Of a stretch of DNA of 13,698 nucleotides, positions 8,025-13,698 are shown in pieces. The notes below the pieces were generated by a model, which was given only the letters and a program-made list of their open reading frames with translations, ran no database searches and was not told where the DNA came from. Every line of letters starts with the position of its first letter. Positions within the stretch are counted from its first letter, which is position 1. The DNA is from Chlorobiales bacterium (GTDB taxonomy: Bacteria; Bacteroidota; Chlorobiia; Chlorobiales; Chlorobiaceae), in the NCBI GenBank assembly GCA_022360415.1, contig JAKSDB010000137.1, forward strand, positions 1-13,698, written 5' to 3'. The translations under genes and the position numbers were made by a program.

Positions 8025-8822
8025 CTATCCCGTTTGATATGTATGAACACTGTTTTGCGCGGAGGGCAGGTAATTGACGCCGAACCAGCTTACAAGCAGC
8101 ACCAGAAAAGCAAGAGCAAGGTACCATTGAAGCAGGTTGTTGCTGACTTTTGCTGAATTTGCGTGCATGTAACCAAGATACAAAAGCCAGGCAATCAGAG
8201 CCCATGTCTCCTTGGGATCCCAGGTCCAGTAATGCCCCCATGCCTCTTTTGCCCAGAGCGCTCCGAAAACAAGCCCGAACGTCAGGAACACAAAACCAAG
8301 CAGAGCGAGATAATGTCCTACTTCCACTCCGTCCTTTCCTTCTGAAAGCCTGTTTCTGAAGATGTTATGCCATGCCGCAGCCGAAGAAGCGGCAAGCAGC
8401 ACATAGCCGACCAGATAGACCACGACATGAGGCACGAACCAGACGCTTTGCAGAGCGGGCATAAGGGCTTTGTCATACACTTCGGGAAAACGAATGTTGA
8501 ACAGGAGAAAAAAAGAAGCCAGTGCCACACAGTAATACTTCAGCCATCCGATTTTCCAGCGGTACTCTACAACAAAGCCGACAACAGGTATGAGGGTTGC
8601 ATACCAGAGACGGGTTTCACCAAGGGTCCTGAGCGGAGGACGATCGAGCTCCGCCCAGAAAACGATGAGAAAAACAACCATGACGGCGGTTCCAGCCATC
8701 ATGAATCCCGTCCCCAACACCTTCAATACGTGCTCCCTGGCAGAGAAAATGCCCAAGAGGCTGCCCATGCCCCAGCACACCATCGCGCTGTATGCCATAT
8801 ATGGAAACTCAACCCAGGTCAT
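8025..8822 (-). CDS. ccsA: System II cytochrome c biogenesis protein CcsA (ResC)
   Basis: CcsA is the haem-handling subunit of the System II cytochrome c synthetase in the cytoplasmic membrane. It works with ResB/Ccs1 to bring haem to the outer face and attach it to CXXCH cysteines. The protein has about eight hydrophobic segments over 265 residues. The defining WWD tryptophan-rich loop is present as WGHYWTWDPKETWALI (195-210). The two flanking conserved histidines are visible as His132 (VPHVVVY) and His220 (GYMHA). The size fits stand-alone CcsA, not a fused CcsBA. The start is well supported by a GGAGG site 9 bases upstream. It follows resB after 138 bases and precedes dsbD. Confidence 0.95.
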   Translation of the reverse strand: MTWVEFPYMAYSAMVCWGMGSLLGIFSAREHVLKVLGTGFMMAGTAVMVVFLIVFWAELDRPPLRTLGETRLWYATLIPVVGFVVEYRWKIGWLKYYCVALASFFLLFNIRFPEVYDKALMPALQSVWFVPHVVVYLVGYVLLAASSAAAWHNIFRNRLSEGKDGVEVGHYLALLGFVFLTFGLVFGALWAKEAWGHYWTWDPKETWALIAWLLYLGYMHANSAKVSNNLLQWYLALAFLVLLVSWFGVNYLPSAQNSVHTYQTG

Positions 8823-8831
8823 CAGCTATAT

Positions 8832-8836
8832 CCTCC
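8832..8836 (-). promoter_or_regulatory. Strong Shine-Dalgarno of ccsA
   Basis: GGAGG on the minus strand is 9 bases from the ccsA ATG at 8822. It is the best ribosome binding site in the window and fixes the ccsA start within the 138-base gap after resB. Confidence 0.7.
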
Positions 8837-8960
8837 AGATTCTCCATCTATTGCAGCAAAAAGCAAACAAACTATTTTCATCGAACTATCGTAGTCAAAC
8901 AAAATCAAGAATCCCGAAGCTTGAAGTCGGAATTCTGCCTCCTCGTTCCCTTCCTCAAAG

Positions 8961-10193
8961 CTACTTTTTTCTGATCCCTTTCCAGAAAAACAGTGTATTT
9001 CCTGCAAGAATCATGAAAAAGCCCAGGTACACCACCGGCAGCCAGGGGTCCCGTACTCCCTCCACAAGGCTAAGCTCCGACCATTTACCGGATTTTTCAT
9101 CGTACCCCATTTGATACAATGTCCATCCCTTGACCGTGACAGGCTTGTTCACTTCCAGCGCCTCACTCCGGCCGCCGCCTTCTTCTCCACTCCTGATGGT
9201 TACCTCCGAGCGAAACTTTTTTGGAGATCCATTGACCAGCACCAGCAGCTTGTTCCCCAGTTCAACAAACGCCGGTTTCTCAAAAGGGCTGCCTGTACTG
9301 ACCCATCCGGAAAAAGGCTCTCCGTCATGGGTCCCAGACAGAAAAGCGAAGGGCACACCCCGGCCTGCTTCAACGGGAACAGGCATTCCGGTACCATCAT
9401 CGACGACAGCAAGGGGAAGATACTTTTCAACCTTTACGTCCACTCCCTGCCATGAAACCGCCATACCTTCGGCAACTCCGATTCCTTTCCCCGATTCACC
9501 TGCTTCAAGCCGGTCTTTCCCGGGATCATAAAGCGCAAGCCTTGGCTCATATTCTTCCATCCTGAAATCATTGAGATAGAGGCTGAACGGAAGGTCGATC
9601 ATGGTTTTTGAAAAGGAGTTGTAGGCACGATCCGTCGACCGACCCTCATAGAGAGGAATAATAACACGTTGAAGGTCTGCCGAACCGGCAAGACCGCAGG
9701 CAAGCGCTATCCAGAATCCTGCGTGAAAGAGCACAAACTGAAGATTGGAGCTTCTGAACGGCACTGTTTTCCAGACCAGGGACAACCCGAGATTAACAAG
9801 GAAAAAAAACACCGTCAGCGCAAACGGCCAGCTTGAAAAAACACCATTCAGTCTCAGAGTCCTTGCCCACAACGGCCCTGCTCCTGTCTCCTGCCGCAAT
9901 ACGCCCCCAAACAGCGACAGAACAGCCATTGCAATAATAAGACAAAGCCCCAACGGGATCCCTCCAAGCCACCGGACAAAGGAATTTTCTTTCATCAACA
10001 ACGCCGCAAGAACGATGTTTCCTGAAAAAACAAGAAGTATGATGAGGTTAAACGGCCATGAAGGGAAAAAAACACCCTTTGCTCCAAATGCAGCCTCGAT
10101 CACAAAACCTGTGATTACAAGCGCTATGGCAAAAAAACTCCCCTGCTTGAAAGACCAGACACCAACGGACTCTTTCGCATCTTTACTGCTCAT
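8961..10193 (-). CDS. resB: System II cytochrome c biogenesis protein ResB (Ccs1/CcsB)
   Basis: ResB is the partner of CcsA in the System II cytochrome c synthetase, thought to bind apocytochrome and help haem transfer. The 410-residue protein has N-terminal membrane segments at about 19-36, 48-66, 76-97, 121-141 and 151-170. A large extracytoplasmic domain follows, and a final helix at about 385-405 ends in a basic tail. His157 in LFHAGFWIAL is at the position expected for the conserved ResB histidine. NDFRMEEYEPRLALYD and KPVTVKGWTLYQMGYDE are ResB-domain blocks, and RDPWLPVVYLGF precedes the last helix as in the family. It begins 21 bases after the regulator gene stop, so the two are probably one transcript, with ccsA and dsbD downstream. 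Confidence 0.92.
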   Translation of the reverse strand: MSSKDAKESVGVWSFKQGSFFAIALVITGFVIEAAFGAKGVFFPSWPFNLIILLVFSGNIVLAALLMKENSFVRWLGGIPLGLCLIIAMAVLSLFGGVLRQETGAGPLWARTLRLNGVFSSWPFALTVFFFLVNLGLSLVWKTVPFRSSNLQFVLFHAGFWIALACGLAGSADLQRVIIPLYEGRSTDRAYNSFSKTMIDLPFSLYLNDFRMEEYEPRLALYDPGKDRLEAGESGKGIGVAEGMAVSWQGVDVKVEKYLPLAVVDDGTGMPVPVEAGRGVPFAFLSGTHDGEPFSGWVSTGSPFEKPAFVELGNKLLVLVNGSPKKFRSEVTIRSGEEGGGRSEALEVNKPVTVKGWTLYQMGYDEKSGKWSELSLVEGVRDPWLPVVYLGFFMILAGNTLFFWKGIRKK

Positions 10194-10214
10194 ATACCCG
10201 ACTACTCCGATTCA

Positions 10215-10538
10215 TTAATCCTTGCACTCACTCTCTTCACCCGTTGTTTCCTCTGTAATGATCTGACAGCAATTGCAGACAATGTCCTTGAGTTCTTCCG
10301 CACTTGCACCGTTACTTATTTTTTCTACAGCAACACGAATCTCTTCAAGGTAAGATTTGCTTTTTACGGTCTGCTGGCCTCTTTTTTTGTTCAGATACTG
10401 CGATACAGCGGCAGGCGTTACACCCAATTTCTTTGCTGCCTGCGACTGGGTCATTCCGGTTTTAACCAGTCCCGACGCTATGTCTGCCCTTATCTGGGGA
10501 AGATTATACCAGACGGCCCTTTCACACGGAAAAATCAC
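10215..10538 (-). CDS. Small XRE-type HTH regulator with Cys-rich tail
   Basis: This predicted DNA-binding protein has 107 residues. The helix-turn-helix lies at about 27-52 (MTQSQAAKKLGVTPAAVSQYL region), preceded by a conserved-looking segment CERAVWYNLPQIRADIA with Cys5. The C-terminal part holds Cys88, Cys90 and Cys91 (IVCNCCQ) and Cys105, set in an acidic tail. The layout resembles the predicted regulators of COG2522 (XRE-type HTH with conserved cysteines), an assignment from memory. Clustered cysteines suggest metal, iron-sulfur or thiol-redox sensing, which is inference. The start is a GTG with AAGGGA about 7 bases upstream. It leads the resB-ccsA-dsbD cluster, so it may regulate its own operon in response to redox or haem/iron status. 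Confidence 0.85.
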   Translation of the reverse strand: MIFPCERAVWYNLPQIRADIASGLVKTGMTQSQAAKKLGVTPAAVSQYLNKKRGQQTVKSKSYLEEIRVAVEKISNGASAEELKDIVCNCCQIITEETTGEESECKD

Positions 10539-10848
10539 TATATAGTCCCTTGTAGTTTTTCAAATAAATAACAATCTCCCAACATCTTTCATCATCTTTA
10601 TAATAACTGTTTTCATAGGAATGTAACAATCGTTAAACCGGAAAACAGGGCAAACAATTTCCCCAGCAGACTTCCTTCCCCCGTACACCTGTTCTTTTCA
10701 GGGTACCTCTATCCTTTATCATCCCACACGCCCCTCCGGCGCAGACTGGAGGTCACGGTAACAGGACAACAGGCTCATCAAAAAAACACTGATAACAGGA
10801 GAGGCGTCCTCGGGAAGAAGTATGCAAAACAAAACAGAATGGACAGCA
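10539..10848. other. Intergenic region between the LOG-family gene and the cytochrome c cluster
   Basis: No open reading frame of conviction is present. The right edge of the cluster holds an AT-rich stretch (10539-10630) with a candidate minus-strand promoter. Further right, two dyads are visible: GTAC-A-CCTG/CAGG-GTAC (10683-10706, 7-base loop, one bulge) and CCTCC/GGAGG (10733-10752, 10-base loop). The octamer TAACAGGA occurs twice about 35 bases apart near 10760 and 10795. I see no convincing intrinsic terminator for the LOG-family gene and match no riboswitch class. Confidence 0.5.
10600..10629 (-). promoter_or_regulatory. Candidate sigma-70-type promoter of the regulator-resB-ccsA-dsbD operon
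   Basis: On the minus strand TTGTTA (10624-10629) and TATTAT (10600-10605) are separated by 18 bases in AT-rich sequence. Transcription would start near 10593 and leave a leader of about 55 bases before the GTG at 10538. The match to consensus is moderate. Confidence 0.4.
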
Positions 10849-11586
10849 TCAAAAATTCAACTTGTATCCTTCCGGATAAAAACTCTCGATAATTTCAAGA
10901 ACTTTCTCAGGATTATCTTCCAGAAAAATAAAATCCAGATCCTTTTTCGCAATATATCTTTTTTCACTGAACATCGTCTCCCGCATCCAGCGGTAGTAAT
11001 CCCCCCAGTAATCGGTACCCATCAATATTATCGGAAAACAGCCGCTTTTCTGCGTCTGAATGAGTGTTGCTGCTTCGGAAAACTCGTCCATCGTGCCAAA
11101 GCCCCCGGGAAGAACGATAAACGCCTGTGAATATTTCAGGAACATCACCTTGCGGACAAAAAAATACTGAAAGGTTATCAGCCTTTCCCGGTCGATAAAA
11201 GCATTGGGGCTCTGTTGCAAGGGAAGCTCGATATTAAAGCCTATGGATGTACCTCCCGCCTTTTGCGCTCCCTTGTTTGCCGCTTCCATCACGCCGGGCC
11301 CGCCACCGGTAATTACCGCAAAACCCTTCCCGGCCAGAAGGCTCCCCATTTTCTCGGCAAGCTTGTATTCAGCCTGGGCGGGGTCTGTTCTTGTCGAACC
11401 GAAAACGCTTACAGCCGGACCTGTATCGGACATTTTCTCAAATCCGTTGACAAATTCCGCCATAATTTTGAAAACCCGCCATCCGTCACCCGCAAAATCA
11501 GTCTGGCTCGCATACTTCCTGTCCGGGGGCATAACCGGCCGGACAACCGTCCCTTTTCCACCGCGTGTTTTTCCTGAAGATGGCAT
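10849..11586 (-). CDS. LOG-family Rossmann-fold protein (nucleoside monophosphate phosphoribohydrolase-like)
   Basis: Members of this family (TIGR00730/LOG, often mislabelled lysine decarboxylase) cleave the N-glycosidic bond of nucleoside or cytokinin-riboside 5'-monophosphates. Numbered from the ATG at 11586 (245 residues), the nucleotide-binding motif GGGPGVME is at 94-101 and the signature PGGFGTMDE at 160-168, both intact. Residues 1-55 are a charged extension before the core that begins at about AVSVFGSTR. The reading frame stays open 45 codons further upstream into trpG, but that part is only trpG in another frame. The ATG is 5 bases after the trpG stop, so the two genes are probably co-transcribed. 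Substrate is not predictable; purine nucleotide turnover is the general expectation. Confidence 0.9.
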   Translation of the reverse strand: MPSSGKTRGGKGTVVRPVMPPDRKYASQTDFAGDGWRVFKIMAEFVNGFEKMSDTGPAVSVFGSTRTDPAQAEYKLAEKMGSLLAGKGFAVITGGGPGVMEAANKGAQKAGGTSIGFNIELPLQQSPNAFIDRERLITFQYFFVRKVMFLKYSQAFIVLPGGFGTMDEFSEAATLIQTQKSGCFPIILMGTDYWGDYYRWMRETMFSEKRYIAKKDLDFIFLEDNPEKVLEIIESFYPEGYKLNF

Positions 11587-11591
11587 GGCTG

Positions 11592-12155
11592 TCAAAGTTC
11601 GAGAAAATTTCCGATAATACGTTTTCCTTCGCTGGTCATGATCGACTCGGGATGAAACTGAACGCCGTAAAGAAGCTTGTCGCGACAATCCATCCCCATA
11701 ATAACGCCGTCCTCCGTCCACGCCCTTACAGTAAGCTCATCGGGCAGGCTTTTTTTCTCGACGATAAGAGAGTGATACCTTGTCGCGACAAAAGGGTTTT
11801 CTATCCCCCTGAAAATACCGCCATTGTCATGATGGATTCGGGATGTCTTGCCGTGCATGATTTCCGCAGCCCTGACAACCTTCCCCCCCAGCGCCTCCCC
11901 GATGGCCTGATGACCGAGACACACACCGAGCAGAGGTATCCTGCCCTGAACGGCCCGGATCAGCGAAACCGAAATACCGGCGTCATGCGGGGTACCGGGA
12001 CCCGGTGAAATAACAATTTTCCCGGGATTGATCTCCACAACTTCCTGCACCCTGATCTCGTCATTACGATACACTTCAACGACTGCGCCCAGTTCCCCCA
12101 TATACTGCACAAGATTGTAGGTAAACGAATCGTAGTTATCTATTACAAGGACCAT
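11592..12155 (-). CDS. trpG: Glutamine amidotransferase subunit of anthranilate synthase / aminodeoxychorismate synthase
   Basis: This class I glutamine amidotransferase hydrolyses glutamine and delivers ammonia to the chorismate-using partner (TrpE for tryptophan, PabB for folate). The triad is intact: Cys79 in GVCLGHQ, and His168 and Glu170 in QFHPESIMTSEG. VIDNYDSFTYNLVQY (4-18) and SPGPGTP (50-56) are diagnostic of the TrpG/PabA group. The length of 187 residues is normal. No trpE, trpD or pabB is adjacent, so one subunit may serve both pathways. The ATG has no recognisable Shine-Dalgarno; two perfect dyads lie 19-49 bases upstream. The LOG-family gene follows after 5 bases. Confidence 0.93.
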   Translation of the reverse strand: MVLVIDNYDSFTYNLVQYMGELGAVVEVYRNDEIRVQEVVEINPGKIVISPGPGTPHDAGISVSLIRAVQGRIPLLGVCLGHQAIGEALGGKVVRAAEIMHGKTSRIHHDNGGIFRGIENPFVATRYHSLIVEKKSLPDELTVRAWTEDGVIMGMDCRDKLLYGVQFHPESIMTSEGKRIIGNFLEL

Positions 12156-12173
12156 TGAAGATGTAGGTGTTAA

Positions 12174-12204
12174 AAATGATCATTTCATCAACCTGCCGTT
12201 GATG
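12174..12204 (-). promoter_or_regulatory. Paired perfect dyads upstream of trpG (possible operator or leader hairpin)
   Basis: AAATGATCATTT (12174-12185) is a perfect 12-base palindrome. Directly abutting it, CATCAAC/GTTGATG (12186-12192 with 12198-12204) is a perfect 7-bp inverted repeat with a 5-base loop. Both lie 19-49 bases before the trpG ATG, where an operator or leader hairpin would act. A possible minus-strand -10 (TACAAT) lies further upstream near 12240. No leader peptide with tryptophan codons is seen. The regulator is unknown. Confidence 0.45.
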
Positions 12205-12438
12205 TAAAGCTTCTTTGAAAAACGACAAGCGGCCATATTGTAACCTGAATTGAGCGATTCTCGAACATTCCGGCAGACCGGGATTTCAACATGTGCAGCT
12301 CTTTATCAGTTTTCACGTTCACCCGACAGGTGAGGAACAATGCCACAGTAAATACAGTATAAAAGATTGTTTTTAATGATTTTGCTGTTATTGAGCATGT
12401 GCTGAAACGCTCGGTTTAGGCGTAACAAATTTCGGACA

Positions 12439-13692
12439 TCAAAGCCGCATCTTCCTCCCCTGTTCGAGAGATGCAACGTGACGGAACATTTTTTCGTATT
12501 CGGCGCTCATTATAACATTTCTGCGTGCCATGACAATTCTTGCCGTTTCGAGCGCTTTTTCAATATCATAATGTTCGAATCCCTTCTCCGGACCGCCCCA
12601 TGAAAAAGAAGAAATGCTTTTTGGAGAAAAACCACTGCCGAAAATATTCGAGCACGTGCCTGCAACAGTCCCGGAATTGAACATGGAGTTGATCGAACAC
12701 ATGGTATGCTCTCCCATCAGAAGCCCGAGAAACTGCCGGCCGGTCTGAACCGTCTCTCCATCAAGAACCAGTTTGACCTTCCCGTAATCATTTCTCAAAT
12801 CGGAGGTATTCGTACCTGCCCCGAGGTTACACCATGACGAGATGTAGGAATGGCCGAGAAATCCGCCATGCTGTTTGTTGGCATATGGCTCAACAATCGA
12901 ATCCTCGATCTCTCCGCCTGTTTTCGAGAAACTTCCAATGAAAACATTGCGATGCAGGTTTGCCCCTGCCTTCACAACAGCCGCGTCATCCAGAAAAACA
13001 TTCTCTGCAAGTACCGCCTGTGATTCGACAACCGCACCGGGTCCGATATAGATAAATCCCGCTTCCGCATCCAGTACCGCCCCTGCCTTGATCCTTGCCC
13101 CTTCCCCTATATATATATTGCCAGGGTTTTCGAGAACCGCACTCGGGGATACCTCACCCTTCACGTTCCCCAGCTCAAATGTTTCAGCGTCACGCTCGAT
13201 CTGTTCCGGATGGAAAGCAATCGGGTCCCAGATGTTGCGAAGGAGCGTAAAACCCTCCGACTCCACCCTTTCAGACGACTCAGCCAGGCCTTCCGTATCG
13301 ATGACATCCGGCAACAACGTCCCTTCAGCAGTAACGCGCCCGGCCCTGATCCTTGCAAAAAGCATATCATCACCCTGCATCAGGCACTGCCCCGGAGCAG
13401 GGGGGGTGTTCCGTATTACGTCGGCAGCCTTTGCATTACAAACAAGCCTGCCGTTTACCAGAAGAAGATCCTCGTTACTGCTTCCCTCATGGTAAAAAAG
13501 CGGTAAACGGTTACGGAATACAGGCTCAAGATAACGCCTGAGGTGACAAGAAAAGGCAACATTGGAGCCAAGGTGGAAACGAAACTGCTGTAACAGTGAT
13601 CTGCAACCGGTATAAAGTAAATAGACAGGTTTGAAATGAAGCAGCGGTAGAAACCGGCGAACCTTCTCATCTTCAAAAATCACGATCTGCAT
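12439..13692 (-). CDS. GlmU-family sugar nucleotidyl/acetyltransferase-like protein (alternative bacterial GlmU type)
   Basis: The 417-residue protein has an N-terminal region of about 170 residues and a left-handed beta-helix from about 175 to 360 built of hexapeptide repeats (for example IYIGEGARIKAGAVL, IYIGPGAVVESQAVL). GHSYISSWCNLGAGTNTSDL (280-299) resembles the acetyl-CoA and catalytic region of GlmU-type acyltransferases. The likely family is TIGR03991 of Bacteroidetes/Chlorobi, proposed for UDP-GlcNAc synthesis. The canonical GxGTRM loop of GlmU pyrophosphorylases is absent, and the N-terminus MQIVIFEDEKVRRFLPL instead matches the alternative family style. Whether it makes UDP-GlcNAc for peptidoglycan and LPS is inference. 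The ATG at 13692 is 6 bases from the window end, so its upstream signals are out of view and a longer start cannot be excluded. Confidence 0.86.
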   Translation of the reverse strand: MQIVIFEDEKVRRFLPLLHFKPVYLLYTGCRSLLQQFRFHLGSNVAFSCHLRRYLEPVFRNRLPLFYHEGSSNEDLLLVNGRLVCNAKAADVIRNTPPAPGQCLMQGDDMLFARIRAGRVTAEGTLLPDVIDTEGLAESSERVESEGFTLLRNIWDPIAFHPEQIERDAETFELGNVKGEVSPSAVLENPGNIYIGEGARIKAGAVLDAEAGFIYIGPGAVVESQAVLAENVFLDDAAVVKAGANLHRNVFIGSFSKTGGEIEDSIVEPYANKQHGGFLGHSYISSWCNLGAGTNTSDLRNDYGKVKLVLDGETVQTGRQFLGLLMGEHTMCSINSMFNSGTVAGTCSNIFGSGFSPKSISSFSWGGPEKGFEHYDIEKALETARIVMARRNVIMSAEYEKMFRHVASLEQGRKMRL

Positions 13693-13698
13693 ATCACG

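Noticed and set aside
8825..8884. 19-codon frame just before ccsA
   Set aside because: The TGATG overlap with ccsA is suggestive, but no Shine-Dalgarno is seen and it is too short to support as a gene from one sequence.
8367..8894. Open frame of 175 codons on the plus strand
   Set aside because: It is antisense to ccsA, which is unmistakable from its WWD motif, and its translation shows no membrane, motif or domain character.
8590..9114. Open frame of 174 codons on the plus strand
   Set aside because: It is antisense to both ccsA and resB, spans their gap, and has no recognisable domain.
10640..10720. Cobalamin-riboswitch-like G-rich stretch on the minus strand upstream of the regulator
   Set aside because: Some GGTAC and GAAAAG pieces recall B12 leaders, but the conserved core and B12-box order are absent. 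The hairpins do not match any class I know.
10785..10848. Possible intrinsic terminator of the LOG-family gene ending at a T7 tract (minus strand)
   Set aside because: Only 3-4 bp stems precede the T-tract, and the better stem (GAGG/CCTC) is about 14 bases away, so no real terminator can be supported.
11587..11721. 45-codon upstream extension of the LOG-family reading frame (290-residue form)
   Set aside because: It lies wholly inside the 3' end of trpG in another frame and is basic and low in family likeness. The ATG at 11586 after the trpG stop gives the normal family size.
12360..12438. Possible terminator after the GlmU-like gene
   Set aside because: GAGC/GCTC with a 12-base loop is too weak, and the T-rich stretch that follows is not adjacent.

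Overview
The window looks like a chromosomal segment from a green sulfur bacterium (phylum Chlorobi/Chlorobiota, a Chlorobium- or Prosthecochloris-like organism). The clues are the protein character of SurE and BshC, a BshC for bacillithiol-type thiols, an 'alternative' GlmU-family protein of the Bacteroidetes/Chlorobi kind, System II cytochrome c maturation and moderate GC content. This placement rests on recalled family features; no database was searched. There are ten protein-coding genes, no rRNA, tRNA, CRISPR array, transposase or phage gene. I see mostly conserved chromosomal genes rather than an accessory island.

Positions 1-5469 hold three plus-strand genes packed as one probable operon: a 910-residue exported patatin/POTRA/beta-barrel protein (type Vd autotransporter-like, 232-2964), the SurE nucleotidase (2983-3774) and the bacillithiol cysteine-adding enzyme BshC (3778-5469). 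All three appear to use non-ATG starts (TTG, TTG, GTG). Intergenic gaps are 18 and 3 bases.

Positions 5470-5787 separate this operon from a converging minus-strand operon and are not empty. A 139-base element bounded by perfect 17-bp inverted repeats (5483-5621) is followed by a run of short perfect stems (5646-5769). I could not assign either to a named family.

Positions 5788-10538 (minus strand) form a cytochrome c maturation cluster. In transcription order it has a small Cys-rich XRE-type regulator, ResB (Ccs1), CcsA (ResC) and a full-length DsbD/ScsB-like thiol-disulfide transporter. ResB and CcsA would move and ligate haem on the outer face of the cytoplasmic membrane. DsbD would supply the electrons that keep apocytochrome CXXCH cysteines reduced. 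The Cys-rich regulator at the head is the most suggestive regulatory link in the window. A likely promoter lies about 60 bases upstream of it, and a hairpin with a T-tract sits between ccsA and dsbD.

Positions 10849-12155 (minus) carry trpG (glutamine amidotransferase of anthranilate/aminodeoxychorismate synthase) followed after 5 bases by a LOG-family nucleotide phosphoribohydrolase-like protein. Two perfect dyads sit just upstream of trpG. Positions 12439-13692 (minus) carry a GlmU-family left-handed beta-helix acyltransferase whose start codon is 6 bases from the window end.

No clearly new multi-gene system is visible. The best leads are the convergent intergenic repeat and stem cluster, the Cys-rich regulator tied to cytochrome c assembly, the three-POTRA patatin autotransporter, and the dyads upstream of trpG.
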